Source of the DNA: Cephalotus follicularis
Lineage: Eukaryota > Streptophyta > Magnoliopsida > Oxalidales > Cephalotaceae
Reading direction: 5' to 3'
Length of the DNA stretch: 64,000 bases
NCBI GenBank assembly: GCA_001972305.1
Contig: BDDD01000079.1
Coordinates: 1 to 64,000 of the forward strand
Below are positions 1 to 12,124 of this stretch, piece by piece (within the stretch, counting starts at the first letter, position 1; each line of letters opens with the position of its first letter). A model generated the notes under the pieces. The model had not been told where the DNA came from. It searched no databases and saw only the letters and a program-made list of their open reading frames with translations. A program made the translations under genes and the position numbers.

Positions 1-357
1 TCTCCTTCCCAGGGGATTGTTGTCCCCTGACCGCCCAAGGAGAAGTTCGTCTCTCCTCGACGGGTTTCGCCTAGCACCTCGTGGGTGCCGTGCCTCCACC
101 TCCGGTCGGTTGGGGTCGGAAACCCCTCGGGTCGCCTGCTCTACACGCCCGGCTTGTTGCTGTTGGTTGGCTATAGTTGTGGCCAGCAATTCGGTGATGC
201 GCTCTGCCACCTGGAATAGGCGATTGAACTGCTCGCCCGTGGCCGGGACTTGCTCGACACCCAGAGGGGCTTGGCTAGTCTGGGCTGGGTCGTCCCCCAC
301 CGCATGCTGGCTTCCACCTGCTATGGAGTAGTTGTTAGCATTCTTCTTCGGAGGCAT
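1..357 (-). CDS. Gypsy retrotransposon gag, N-terminal part, runs off the window
   Basis: Reading the minus strand from the ATG at 357, the frame is open for 119 codons to the window edge. The product starts MPPKKNANN and is rich in Gln, Arg and Pro, like the gag starts at 21774 and 62735 (both MPPRRNNNS). The PBS-like motif and an LTR lie directly upstream. Gag would form the particle that packages element RNA. There is no stop or frameshift in the visible part, so this copy may be younger than the other two Gypsy copies here. The rest of the gene lies outside the window. Confidence 0.8.
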   Translation of the reverse strand, partial: MPPKKNANNYSIAGGSQHAVGDDPAQTSQAPLGVEQVPATGEQFNRLFQVAERITELLATTIANQQQQAGRVEQATRGVSDPNRPEVEARHPRGARRNPSRRDELLLGRSGDNNPLGRR

Positions 358-379
358 GATTCTGGATGACTTTTCGCCG

Positions 380-402
380 CGTTTCCCACAGACGGCGCCA
401 AC
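380..402 (-). other. Gypsy primer-binding region
   Basis: Between the LTR and gag the minus strand reads TTGGCGCCGTCTGTGGGAA. The same motif, with one change (GGCACC or GACACC), follows the LTR of the Gypsy copies at 21714 and 62780. Its position next to the LTR end marks it as the minus-strand primer site. I did not match it to a specific tRNA. Confidence 0.6.
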
Positions 403-1037
403 TGTTGATGCGAAAATCTCTCTCGCAACAGTACCCCACGTGTAGGGGCGTGATTTGTATTTGGGGAATGCGAGAATCTGTCCGAGGAAGAGGTTTGTGG
501 ATCCCTGCACAAGCAAGAGTATGGAGAAGGGTCCAGGAGGTTATTCTCCCGGGGGCACTCCGAAGCTCAAGTCAGTTGTTGTACAGAGAGTAATGGGTTC
601 TTCGTGTGCTAGAAGAAGAGAAAAAATGGCTGACCTTTGTATTGTGTTTCGTTCTCCTATTTATAGGGTCCCTTGAGATTGATGAGCGTCCCATCCGGAG
701 TAGCTGCCCCTAGGGGGGGATGTCAGTGACCTTGACCCTTCTCTTGGGCTCCTCCCCCTTTCGTGTACGTAGCCGCCTGCCCATTAATGAATGGGAGGGC
801 TTTGGAGGTATGTTTGTCTCTTTTCTTACACTGGTGTGATAGGAGACCATCTTATCAGAGTGGCTGCGCGGGCGTGCGGCTTCCTACCCTCTGTGGCATG
901 TCAGATTGCTTGGGGAAGACCTTTCCCTTAATTGGTGATAAGACCCTTGGGTCAGGCTGTCATTCCCTTGGGGGACGGCTGGCGTCCTCCCCCCTGGCCA
1001 CGTGTCCATGGGTTCAAAACGAATTTTCCCCATATCA
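403..1037 (-). repeat. 5' LTR of the left Gypsy element
   Basis: On the + strand it runs from TGTTGATG to CCATATCA, the same termini as the LTRs at 21213 and 53229, and it abuts the PBS-like motif. A TATAAATAG box lies on the minus strand near 657-666. Its length of 635 bp compares with about 485-501 bp for the other two. The outer boundary was set by homology of the last bases, and no target duplication could be tested because the other end is outside the window. Confidence 0.7.
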
Positions 1038-1092
1038 AATCTCATTAAATATAATTATGAAATAATATCCTAATTATTTTTCTCTCATCACG

Positions 1093-3140
1093 TGTTAGAA
1101 ATATTAGCCCGTATTGTGTGTGACCCTGTGGGTTCATTATTACGCTGGTCGTAGGATTAATATTGTGACGCTCACAATTATCCAATTAAATATTTATTAT
1201 CACATAAAAAATATTCTCTTCGACATTTCGAATTAAAACTCTTTTAATTCTTTTCTTCCAAAATTAATTTATCAATTTAATATCGGGCATCCTTATGGTC
1301 GACATCGACATCTAACAATTCATAACGACCCCCAGGTAATATGAATAATTTGCGAACCACTTTTTACAGGTATATGCACGTATAGTCCCTCCATTGACAA
1401 TGCTCTAATTAAATCTATGGTACAGATTATGTCAGACCCCAATAATTTAATCTTTAGACTCGTGACTATCTTTCATTAGCCTAAATAATATTAGACGTGC
1501 CCCTCTAATATTCAACCAATGATATCACACTCTTGATATCGTGGCTAGCCTGGCCAGGCGTTTAATCGCTAACGAAAATTATCATGAGCATAATCTTCTT
1601 TTACTAGAAGCAATGGATTGATTGTTGCCAGTTCTCACATGCCTCCATACATAAGCGTACTCTGTCCAACTAATGTATGTATACACTTCATAGAATATGT
1701 ATTTAAGCATCATCAAAACACAGCACCCTATGTACAAGACATCCAGTGACGGCTCATGTCCAAGGACCACATGCACTACTGTAAAACTAGAATTCTGTCT
1801 GAAATGTAAGTAAAACTCCATACAGATATTCTATCAGCAGTCACCTTCAGTGAACTCATTAAACGAGCACCCACGTAGTTGTCATAGTATCATCCATGTG
1901 AGTGAGTGTGAAATCAGTCACCATCTACTTACCGATCTTATAGTACGTGCTGGTATATCTGGATTGATCATGCCCTGAGTATCAATCCTATGACCAGGAA
2001 GATTCGAAATAAAGTATACTGAGATTCTAACTCTCACCTCATGATCTCATCATGAACTTGGTCCTCTAACTTTATTCCAGGACATTCATTTACAATTAAT
2101 AAGACATGTATTAATGAAACGAACTCATAGCCATTGATAAAACATAAACATCTTTATTGAATTTATAAATCGTTTATACAAGATAAAGTAAATACAAGCT
2201 CAACAGTGGCTCGCAGCACTTCATCTCTAACATATTATCCATATGAAAAATTAATCCAATTAATTTTCTCATAATTTATCACACACTGTCGTAACGCGTG
2301 ACTTTTTGAGTCGTCGGTTCGCATGTACTATAATCCCTCGTCATACTTGGCCCTGACTGAGATCTAGGGTAAGGATACGTGTCAACCCTAGTTAATATCT
2401 TAGTGGCTAAAATATCTTATCAAAGTACAATTAAACCATATTGGAGCCGATCACCTTCGCTCAGGTGTGACAATCGTATATTGTGCACTCGCTTATATTC
2501 GTGTAAATTCGATCATACCCAAAAACCACCCGATATCCAACCCTGCGAAAGAACTGGGTAAGGTGGAGATCAAAGCATAACAGTTTCCATACAATATAGA
2601 GCAGTCGCTCAGGTCTAAAGATCAGAAGAGTTCTATGAACTCGCTAAGTGTTCAACACTTATACACAACTGCAACATGTGAGAATCACTACTGACACGAG
2701 AATAGCGACTATCCAAATAGTGTTTTCCACGCGGGTCCAGTTCAGTGTACATGCTCCTAGCACTCACCCTGTACTTGCCCTAGTGTATCAACATAGATGG
2801 TAGTGAGAGAATCCGTCCTCCCCTCCTTGGGAGCAGGCAACGTACGTGCAAGTCTCTCCGGTTCACTAATGCCCACAAAGTGAACCTATGACTTGGAACT
2901 AGTTCGACATAAGGAATAGGTAGCCAATCCCGCTGCCTCCATGCTTGACATCTAATTTTATGTCAGGGCATCACAAGTGTAAGTAGATTAATTTAGACTA
3001 CTTCAATTATGTGATAAAACACAAGTGGTATTGTCAATATGAATATAATCAAAATAGCACTTGTCATATATATGGAAAAAGGCTGTTTATATACATAGAC
3101 AAAGCCCATCCAATGTCTTGTCGGATCATCTTATCTAACA
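1093..3140 (-). repeat. 2 kb LTR-like dispersed repeat (copy 1)
   Basis: The block begins TGTTAGAA and ends TCTAACA, so it has LTR-type TG...CA ends with 7-bp inverted termini. Read on the minus strand, roughly its first 950 bp match the first part of the LTR that starts at 23558, and more weakly the solo LTR at 39015. Downstream of that part the copies differ. It could be a solo LTR: the heptamer TCATCAC occurs at 1085-1091 and 3144-3150, but it is offset from the termini by 1-3 bp, so a target duplication is not proven. No coding frame of note was seen. Confidence 0.6.
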
Positions 3141-3392
3141 TATTCATCACATACAAGTTCTAAAAATTCTTGCACAAATTATGAATGAACTGGATAAAAT
3201 GATTAAGGATTTTTTATGGGGTTCCACTGCTATTAAAAAGAAAATTCATTTTGTTAAATGGTAATTTTACTGAACCCAAATTTCAGGGAGGTCTTGATAT
3301 CAAATTAATCCGGACGGTCAATAATTCTATGTTAGCTAAAGTAAACTGGCACTTCCTCCAAGAACCTGATTCCCTGTGAGTTAAGACTATTA

Positions 3393-3608
3393 GACCACGT
3401 TTGGTACGGTGAAATATGTGGGAATGAAATGGACTACTGTTCATTCCCTTCATTTTGTTTGGTACCACATTTTGAATAGTGGAATAGAATCAAGTGTGGG
3501 AATAAGTGAGAATGAATGTGTGATTTTCATTACCTCAAAAAATAAGAGGAATGAGTGAGAATGGTATGGATAATAATTTTTTTTTACAAAAATACTCTCT
3601 CTCTTTCT

Positions 3609-3669
<61 letters not shown>

Positions 3670-3950
3670 TGGCATATAATTTCTATACTAAATAATCCAA
3701 ATTGTAGGTATTATACTAGTGAAAATATTAAATTATGTGAATAAAAAATTATTTTCATTATTGGATGATGAAAGATAATTTAGGAAATAAACCATTTTAT
3801 TCTCATAATTCCTATACTACTTTCATCATACCAAACAGTAAAATGGAATGGACTACTCAATTCTCGTAATTATTAACAAACAGGAAAATAGGAATGATCG
3901 TTCCGTTCCATTCCAGTCTCTGTATTACATTTCCCGTACCAAACGTGACT
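3393..3950. mobile_element. Tourist-like MITE (PIF/Harbinger type) inside the LINE
   Basis: The 558-bp element has inverted ends ACGTTTGGTACGG and CCGTACCAAACGT and is flanked by TTA at 3390-3392 and 3951-3953. A TTA duplication fits PIF/Harbinger MITEs. Removing it rejoins the LINE frame (...VKTI|KARL...). It has no coding capacity and holds an (AT)n(AC)n microsatellite at about 3611-3664. Confidence 0.8.
3611..3664. repeat. (AT)n(AC)n microsatellite
   Basis: A run of TA dinucleotides passes directly into about 20 AC units. It lies within the MITE. Confidence 0.9.
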
Positions 3951-5389
3951 TTAAGGCAAGGCTAAGTATTTAATTTTGACTAGAATTAATAGTCTGAACA
4001 ATTCTAATACTTCCTCGATTGTCTGGAAAGGTCTCAAAACATGTTGGGATTGTTGTAATAAAGGCCTTCGTTGGATCATTGGGAATGGTGCTTCTGTTAA
4101 TGCTTGGAATGATAATTGGACGAGCTTAGGGCCCCTACAAAGTTTGATCCATGGGCTGGCCTTGGAATAGGGTTAAAGGTTTTCGACTTAATTCAAGATA
4201 ATGGCAGATGGAATTTAAAAGAAAAACATTTATTCTTCTAGATTCTATTTGCCAAGTTATCTATGATACTCCTGTTCCACGGTTTTATCCAAATGTTGAT
4301 AGGCTTGTTTGGGGATCGTCTTCTGATGGTATTTTTTCGTGTAAGTCAACATATCTGATGCAAACTAGTAATAAGGAATATAGGTATTCATCCTCGATCT
4401 TCGAATGCTTGTGGTCTTTAGATATTCTTCCTCGTATTAAAACATTTTTTATGGGTGGCTGCCCTTGATAGGTGGCCTACGAGAAGCCTTTTAAAAGCTC
4501 GTTCTATCGTCGAGGATGATGAGTTCCCCGAATGTAATGTACAATTGGAGTCTATGTTACATATTTTAAAGGATTGTATTAAAAGTAAATGCATGTGGAA
4601 TATGCTCTCTCTCATTCCTTTGTCTACAAAATTTTTTTCTTCTACAAATATCCCTAATTGGCTTAAGGAAAATTTCTTATCTAACAATTCTTCTTCCTTG
4701 CCTCGCATTGGATGGAAGGATACGCTTTCGGTTATGTGTTGGCTTATCTGGTTTCGTAGAAATCATTGGGTCTTTAAACATACTCCTATTACTGATGTTA
4801 GATTTCTGGCCTTGTGTAGTAATAAAACGATTGAACATTTAACACTACTAAATTAAAAGTTAATCGCCTTATTGGCTGAAAACTTCTCCCTCAGGGGTTT
4901 ATTACCCTTAACTCAGATGGGGCGGTTTCGGATAGTTATAGATTGATAGGATCTGGGGGTCTTTTCCGGAATGACCAGGGAAATTGGGTTTGTGGTTTCT
5001 CACAGTTTATTGGGAGATGCTCCGATCTTGAGGCAGAGTTGTGTGGCATACGTGATGGTCTTGAAATTACTGTTCAAAGAGGTTTTTCTAAACTTATTAT
5101 ATTAACTAATGCTCAATCTGCTATTGATTTTATTGATTCTACTATGGATCTATTAACTTATCATTTTTATAATAGGTAGGAGATTAGGGTTCGTTGTCTT
5201 CAACATTGTTTTAGGGAGGCGTACCATTGTGTGGATCTTATGGCAAAAATGAGCTTAAATCTTTTGAATGATATTTTGTTATTTGAAAGCCCATCTCTTT
5301 GTATTTTGAATCAGCTTTTGATTGATCAAGGTGTCAAAACTTTTGTAACTAAACATTTTTATTAATGTATTTCCTTTGGAAAAAAAAAC

Positions 5390-6480
5390 ATTAAATTTAC
5401 AAAATATAGGCTTCGTTTGTTTAGAGGAAAATAACTTCCTCAGGAAAATATTTTCACTGAAAAAAAATTTCCTGATTTTTTTTTTATTATCTTGTGTTTG
5501 GTATATAATCTAGAAAATATTTTCTATTATTTGAAACATACTCTAAAAAATATTTTCTTTGTTAATAAAATCATTTTTTATCTATTAACATATGAATACT
5601 AAAAAATATAACAAATATATTTCACAAAATTAAAAGCATGATATTTAAATTCAAATCAGTAACATCATACTGCTAAATAATACCCAATTATTATTTACTG
5701 TTTATAGGATTTACAACCATTCTGACCATTAATAAAGTCTGTTATCTATATATTTTATAAGTCATAAGAGTATCTACCAAATCATGTTATAAGTAGGCAC
5801 TTGAACATCTTAATTGGGATTTCACCCCAAAAAAAAGTACAAAACATCAATGGAAGCAAACGTAAAAATATATACATATGTAAACATCTATCTACTAACT
5901 CGAATTACTTTGTAAGATCATTCACATTCATTCATGGATTCACCAGGAAAAGAAAAACTATATTTGAATAATCAATTTCGATGGTTATATGGATGAACAA
6001 CATATAAAAACAAATGTATCTCCAGGACTATTAAATACATATAAAGTCCAGATATAACCAAGAGAGATAGATAAATAAATATATATATCGAGAGAGAGAA
6101 AGATCGAGAGAGAGATAGACAGACAGAAAGAGAGACATAGATAGAGAGGGGGAGAGAGAGAGACATAGATAGAGAGGGGGAGAGAGATAGATAGAGACAG
6201 ACAGAAAGGGACAGACAAATATAGAGACAGATAGATATAGAAAGATAGATTGAGAGAGAGATTGAGAGAGAATTTTTGAATAGGTAAAGGAAAATGTTTC
6301 ACTTTTTTTAAGGAAGATTTTCTGTTTACTGGAAACAAAATTTTTAACTTATTTTTTAAAAGTTATCAAAACAGAAAAGTGGAGAAAACATTTTCCAATA
6401 ATTTTTTTACTCTAATAAGTCTGAATTTTTAAAATCGACAAATTTTGCACCACCACGTACAAAATTTTCTCGAATTAGTG
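5390..6480. other. AT-rich noncoding stretch with GA-rich tract
   Basis: No gene is visible. At 5409-5600 there are GGAAAATA/TATTTTCC-type motifs like those of plant MITEs (start GGCTTCGTTTG), and similar motifs recur at 6285-6400, so a decayed DNA transposon of about 1 kb is possible. Between 6061 and 6272 lies a purine tract of GAGA/GATA/GACA units. Reverse-strand reading frames over that tract (Ser/Leu-rich) are a by-product of the repeat. Confidence 0.5.
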
Positions 6481-6699
6481 ATAGTTAAACTATCGTAATC
6501 TTATTGTAAAGAAGTCAACAAGTAAATAGTGAATTACTATTCTAACAACCAAACACTATTCTAACAACCCCCCTAAACTCCTATAAATAGGAATGTATTG
6601 TTAAGAAAAAGTTAAGGAATTCATTATAAGAAAATCTCTTATTCTCTCTCACTTTCTTTCTAAATATCTTTATAGTGCAATCTTCCTTTGTGAGTTAAC

Positions 6700-6731
6700 A
6701 TCTTAAGTTTACAACATGTTATCAGCATGAG
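6700..6731 (+). other. LTR end and primer-binding site of the Copia
   Basis: The LTR ends ...TTTACAACA at 6716 and is followed by TGTTATCAGCATGAG. This resembles the initiator-Met tRNA site TGGTATCAGAGC but has diverged. Its position before gag supports the call. Confidence 0.5.
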
Positions 6732-6810
6732 ACTCTATCCATCTGAGATTTGAGGTAATTTGAATTAGTCTTTCAAATATATATACACATATATACATAC
6801 ATATACATAT

Positions 6811-6853
<43 letters not shown>

Positions 6854-7510
6854 ACAAAGATTAATGGTTCTACCGATTGGTCGGCGTATCGCCTACGTGT
6901 GGAAACGTATATTATATATATATAATAAAGTTTCGCGTTTTCATCTTTTGTACGGAGTACCGACAGCGTATGAAAACGTATGTCTCTATTATTACTTTAA
7001 TGTATTACTTATCAGTGCGAATCACCATATACGTGATGTGAAACATTATTATGATTTATTGTTCTTGAGGTACCATTTGTCTACTGGAATTGCCCGAGAC
7101 TTAGTGGAAACCTATATATTTAATATCTAACGGTATCACCTATATATATTTACATTATTTGCTTTATGATCAATTTTAATTATTACAATTATCTAACATT
7201 TGATCTATTTAATAATGTAAGTAAGGATATTATTATATATCTATATATATTTAATCTTGGAAACGATTATCATCAATTGAGGTGGTGACGTAGTGGTAGG
7301 AAGCCGCTCGTTCATACATGAGGTCCGGCGTTCGAGTCTCGGCAAGCCCCATTATGCTCAAGTGGTCTCATGCCCTGATTAAATCGGGGGAAAGTGAGCA
7401 TGGCCTATGATTGCACAAATGAGGTCCCAAATTTTTTTTTATTACAAAAAACTTTATTTATTTACTATGCTCAAATGACATTTATTTTCATCTTTTGATT
7501 CAGTATAAAA
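6717..7510 (+). other. Copia leader with microsatellite and SINE
   Basis: This is noncoding. It contains a TATA/TACA microsatellite at about 6775-6853, an AT-rich stretch and a SINE at about 7276-7440. The 88-codon frame at 6864 has no recognisable features and is not called as a gene. Confidence 0.5.
7276..7440 (+). mobile_element. tRNA-derived SINE
   Basis: The segment shows a pol III A-box-like motif (TGACGTAGTGG at 7285-7295) and a B-box-like motif (GCGTTCGAGTC at 7328-7338) with tRNA-like spacing. An unrelated body follows and ends in a T-run near 7432-7440. No clear target duplication was found. It is not a functional tRNA because no cloverleaf closes. Confidence 0.65.
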
Positions 7511-8578
7511 ATGGCAAATATTAAAAATCGGAAATTCATTGCTCTTGATATTTCTGGAAAGAATTATCTATCATGGGTACTTGATGTGAAACTGCATTTG
7601 AGTGCTAAGAAATTAAGGCACACAATTGATGAAGATAATGCAGCATCAAATGAGGAACGCGACACTGCGCTGATTTTCCAAAGGCATCATATTGATGATG
7701 GCCTGAAATATGAATATTTAACTGTTGAAAATCCACTTGAACTGTGGCAAAACCTAAATGATAGGTTTGAGTACTTGAAAGCTGTTGTATTATCAAATGC
7801 ATTGAATGATTGGTCACAGCTACGATTTCAAGATTTTAAAACAGTTGCGGAATATAATTCCACGTTGTTCAAAATTGTATCACAATTAAAGATGTGTGGT
7901 GAAGTTATCACCGATGATATGTTGCTGGAGAAAACATATTGAACATTTCACGCATGTAATAAGTTACTGCAACAACAGTATAGGTTGCACGGGTTCAAGA
8001 AATATCGTGAACTAATTGGATCTCTTCTTATTGCGGAGCAAAATAATGAATTACTCCTGCAAAATCATGAAAGTCGTCCGGCTGATTCAGCCCCTTTACC
8101 AGAGGTAAATACAACCTTGTCAGACTTTAGAGGACGAGGAAGAGGGCGTGGACGAGGACGTGGAAAAGGATGTGGCAGTGGAAGAAATCAAAATTTCTTA
8201 GGGCCACGTAATAATAATAGCATGAAATGACAAAATCCTGATACAAAACAACGTCAAAAGTGGCGCAATCCTGGACAATCTAGTAATGATGAACAAACCC
8301 AAAATAGAAAGGGTAATTGCAACTGATGTGGTATGGAAGGTCATTGGTACCGTGCTTGTCGCACAGCGAAGCATTGGGTCGACTTATATCAAGCTTCTCT
8401 AAAAGAAAAAGACAAACGAATTGAAACAAATTTTATAGGTCATTGTGACCCTTTGGAAACTATGCAATCAGACTTTGGTTCAATGGGTATAACCCATTTG
8501 GACATTGCTGATTTCGTAACTGATCCAAAAGAGAAAATGAATCAAGTGATTGTCGACGAAGACTTCCATCTCGGTTAA
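7511..8578 (+). pseudogene. Copia gag remnant
   Basis: The frame opens MANIKNRKFIALDISGKNY, a typical start for Copia gag of the UBN2 type. The first part stops at 7942. After a TGA the same protein continues through a Gly-Arg-rich stretch (RGRGRGRGRGKG at about 8130-8170). The zinc knuckle has an in-frame TGA inside it (C-N-stop-C-G-M-E-G-H-W-Y-R-A-C at 8320-8360). The last part ends at 8578. Gag would coat element RNA; this copy cannot make full-length protein. Confidence 0.75.
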
Positions 8579-8689
8579 TGTTATGTGTTATTATTTTAAT
8601 GTTTATCACTTTTGAATAAAGTGCTTATGAAGTTAAATATAACATAGTTATATTTATTAATAACATGTGTGTTTTTATCTATAGATCAT

Positions 8690-11600
8690 CATACAATGGA
8701 TGGAGATATATGCATAGCTGACAGTGCAACAACACACACAATACTCTAGAGTGAAAAATATTTTTCACATTTGACAATAGCAAAGGCTAATGTTGGAATA
8801 ATTTCTGGTACATCAGACCTAATTGAAGGTTCTGGGATTGCCAGTTTTGTGTTATCAAATGGAACACAAATGCACATCACAGATGCTTTATATTCGACAA
8901 AGTCTAAAAGAAATTTGCTTAGTTTCAAAGATATTCGCCGAAATGGTTATCATATTGAAACCACAAATGAAAATGGCAAAGAATATCTTTATATCACTGG
9001 TAATGCTTCCGACCGAAAGCAAATATTGGAGAAACTCCCTGGGCTTTCTTTTGGGCTATACATTATGAAAATTAGAGCAATTGAATCTCATAATATTGTG
9101 GATTCAAAAGTCATAGACTTAAAAGAGTTAATGATTTGGCATGAACGGCTAGGCCACCCAGGTGTGCCAATGATGCATCGAATCATTGAAAGTTCACATG
9201 GTCATCCACTTAAAAAGCAGAAAATGCTATTGAATAATGAAAACCATTGCGTTGCTTGTTCGTAAGGAAAACTCATTATAAGACCATCTACAACAAAAAT
9301 GATTGTAAAATCTCCAAAAATCTTAGAGAGAATTCAAGGAGATATTTGTGGACCGATTAATGCACCATCTGGACCATTTCAATATTTCATGGTCTTAATA
9401 GATGCATCGACAAGATGGTCGCATGTATGCTTACTTTTAACTCGCAATGTTGCATTTGCGAGACTATTGGCTCAAATAAATAAATTGCGAGCATAATTTC
9501 CAGATCATCCTATAAAGTCTATTCGGCTAGATAATGCTGCTGAATTTTGTTCCAAAGCATTTGATGAATATTGCATGGCAATAGGAATTGCCATTAAACA
9601 TCATGTTCCTCACGTACACACTCAAAATGGGTTAGCCAAATCTCTTATAAAGAGACTTCAATTGATTGCTCGTCCTTTATTGATGAGATCAAAGTTACCC
9701 ATTTTAACTTGGGGACATGCGATATTGCATGATGCGGCTCTTATACGTATAAGACCGACTGCATATCATAAATATTCTCCATTGTAACTTGTTCTTGGTC
9801 AAGAACCAAACATATCCTACTTAAGAGTATTTGGATGTGCAGTATATGTCCCTATTTCACATACTCAGCGGAGTAAGATGGGACCATAACGGAGACTTGG
9901 CGTTTATGTGGGATTTTATTCTCCATCAATTATAAGGTATATTGAGCCATTAACATGTGACATGGTTACTGCACGTTAAGCAGACTGTCACTTTGATGAA
10001 TTGGTTTTCCCAGTGCTAGGGGGAGACAAGATTTTATTGAAAAATGAAAATGAAAATTCATGGAAAGCATCAAGATTACATAGTTTTGATCCACGTACAA
10101 ATGAATGTGAACTACAAGTTCAAAGGATCATTAATTTACAAAATATTACTAATCAAATGCCAGATGCATTTAATGATGCTCAAAAAGTGATAAAATCTTA
10201 TATACCAGCTGTGAATGCTCCAGCAAGAATTGATATATCTAAAGCTAGTGAAAGCTCAATCGATATATTAAAGTCTAAACCACAGTTGAAACGTAGTAGG
10301 CCAATTGGTGCTAAAGATATTGTACCACGAAAATGAAAGGCAAATAAGGGTGGTGTACAAAACCCTGAAATAACATTAACATAAGATAATGTGTTATTTC
10401 CAGAACCCACATTGACTCCAGAGAAAGTACAAAGCCCTAAAGATCATGTGGGATTTCAAAATCAAGAAGTCTCTATTAATTATGCGCATAATGAACAAAT
10501 ATGGAATCGAGATGAGATTATAGTTAATGACAAGTTTGCCTATGTCGTTGCATTGGATATTGCAAATCCTGTTATGGATCCTGAACCACAAAGTGTTGAA
10601 CAATGTCAACAAAGAAATGATTGACCAAAATGGAAAGATGCAATACAAGCAGAATTGCAATCTTTATCCAAAAGAGAGGTATTTGGACCAATAATTCAAA
10701 CACCAAGTGGTGTAACCCCTGTTGGATTTAGATGGATATTTGTTCGAAAACGAAATGAGAAAAATGAAATTGTGAGATACAAAGCAAGGCTTGTAGCTCA
10801 AGGTTTCTCACAGAGACCAGGTATTGATTACCAGGAAACATATTTTTCAGTTATTGATGGAATCACTTTTCGATTCCTAATTAGTATGGCTGCTTCGAAC
10901 GGACTTGAAATTCGTCTTATGGACGTAGTAACAGCATACTTATATGGATAACTTGATAGTGACATATATATGAGAATTCCTGATGGATTTAAATTTCCTG
11001 AATCGAACAAATCTCAAGACATGTATTCAATTAAGCTGCAATGTTCGTTGTATGGATTGAAACAATCTGGTTGAATGTGGTACAATCGACTAAGTGAATA
11101 TTTAATCAAAGAAGGGTATACAAATGATCAAATATGTCCATGTATTTTTATCAAAAAATCTAACGATGGATTTGCTATTATTGCAGTATATGTGGATGAT
11201 TTAAATTTTGTAGGTACTTCTGAAGAACTTACAAAGACTGCGACCTATTTAAAATGTGAGTTTGAAATGAAAGATCTTGGGAAAACAAAGTTTTGTCTTG
11301 GTATACAGGTGAAGCACATATCATCTGGGATCTTCATCCATCAATCCACATACACTGAAAAGGTTCTTAGTCGATTCAACATGGACAAAACTTATCCTCT
11401 AAGCACTCCAATGGTAGTTCGATCTCTTGATGTCAAGAAGGATCCATTTCGTCCTCAAGAAGAAAGAGAAGAAATCATTGGACCTGAAGTTCCTTATCTT
11501 AGCGCAATTGGAGCATTATTGTATCTTACAAATTGCACAAGACCTGATATTGTATTCTCTGTCAATTTACTAGCAAGATATAGCTCTACACTAACGAGAA

Positions 11601-12124
11601 GGCACTGAAATGAGATTAAGCATATAATGCTCTATCTACGTGGAAGCACTGATATATGTCTATTTTATCCAAGGGGCACAAAATCAACATTGATTGGATA
11701 TGCTGATACTGGATACTTGTCTGATCCACATAAAGCAAGATCGTAAACCGGTTATATTTTTACCTTTTGTGACACTGCTATATCATGGCGATCAACAAAA
11801 CAAATAATGACAGCAACTTATTCGAATCATTCAGAGATCCTTGCAATTCATGAAGCAAGCCGAAAATGTATATGGTTGAGATCAATGATTCAACATATAC
11901 AAAAATCATGTGGACTATTTTCGATTAGAAATAATTCCACTGTAATATATGAAGATAATGCTGATTGCATCACACAATTCAGAGTAGGATATATCAAGGG
12001 TGATCGAACGAAATATATTTCACCAAAATTCTTCTACAGCCATGAGCTTCAGAAAAATGGTGATATTAATGTACAGTAAATCCGATCAAGTGACAATTTA
12101 ATAGATTTATTTATAAAAGTATTA
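8690..12124 (+). pseudogene. Copia pol remnant (PR-IN-RT-RNase H)
   Basis: Domains in order: protease (CIADSATTH at about 8717), GAG-pre-integrase (WHERLGHPG at 9137-9163), integrase core (GDICGPINAP, then RLDNAAEF), RT (GFRWIFVRKR at about 10718, YVDD at about 11189) and RNase H ending DLFIKVLP at 12124. About ten in-frame stops break it. Many are explained by C-to-T or G-to-A changes of Gln, Arg or Trp codons, for example 9263, 9494, 9785, 9887 and 11606. The frame is otherwise kept, so decay is mainly point mutation. The catalytic YVDD is intact. Clade not assigned. Confidence 0.8.

Larger units (their letters stand above)
3151..5364 (+). pseudogene. LINE ORF2 remnant: RT C-terminus, zf-RVT, RNase H
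   Basis: This is the broken C-terminal half of a non-LTR reverse transcriptase. Readable pieces are 3151-3390 (RT thumb region), 3976-4170, 4208-4468 and 4455-4856 (zinc-finger region, with a frame change near 4460), and 4890-5364 (RNase H of the RVT_3 type). The RNase H part keeps the N-S-D-G-A start and a DLEAELCGI segment holding the expected acidic residue, then meets a TAG at 5177-5179. Several stops, one frameshift and the MITE make it non-functional. Confidence 0.75.
3141..5389 (+). mobile_element. 5'-truncated LINE (L1-type), interrupted by a MITE
   Basis: The + strand carries the 3' half of a plant L1-type ORF2. In order: the end of the RT region (DFLWGS, then GGLDIK and LAKVNWHFL, 3186-3390), a KGLRWIIGNG...VNAWNDNW segment (4051-4120), a zf-RVT-like Cys/His segment (4500-4620) and an RNase H domain (TLNSDGAV at about 4908). 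It ends in a short A-run at 5380-5388. The 5' end is lost at the boundary with the LTR-like repeat. A 558-bp MITE splits it at 3393-3950. Confidence 0.8.
6480..12124 (+). mobile_element. Decayed Copia retrotransposon upstream of MAU2
   Basis: A single + strand Copia lies in the usual order: 5' LTR tail with TATAAATAG at about 6582, a PBS-like motif at 6717, gag at 7511, then PR, IN, RT and RNase H up to 12124. The 3' LTR is missing, because coding similarity stops at the RNase H end and host upstream DNA follows. The left boundary is approximate, since the LTR start could not be set without a second LTR. A tRNA-derived SINE and TA-rich microsatellites interrupt the leader. Confidence 0.75.

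Noticed and set aside
5972-6338. Ser/Leu-rich reverse-strand frames
   Set aside because: They are translations of the GA/GATA-rich tract and lack any coding features.
7276-7345. Possible tRNA gene
   Set aside because: A and B boxes are present but acceptor and anticodon stems do not form; a body and T-run follow, as in a SINE.
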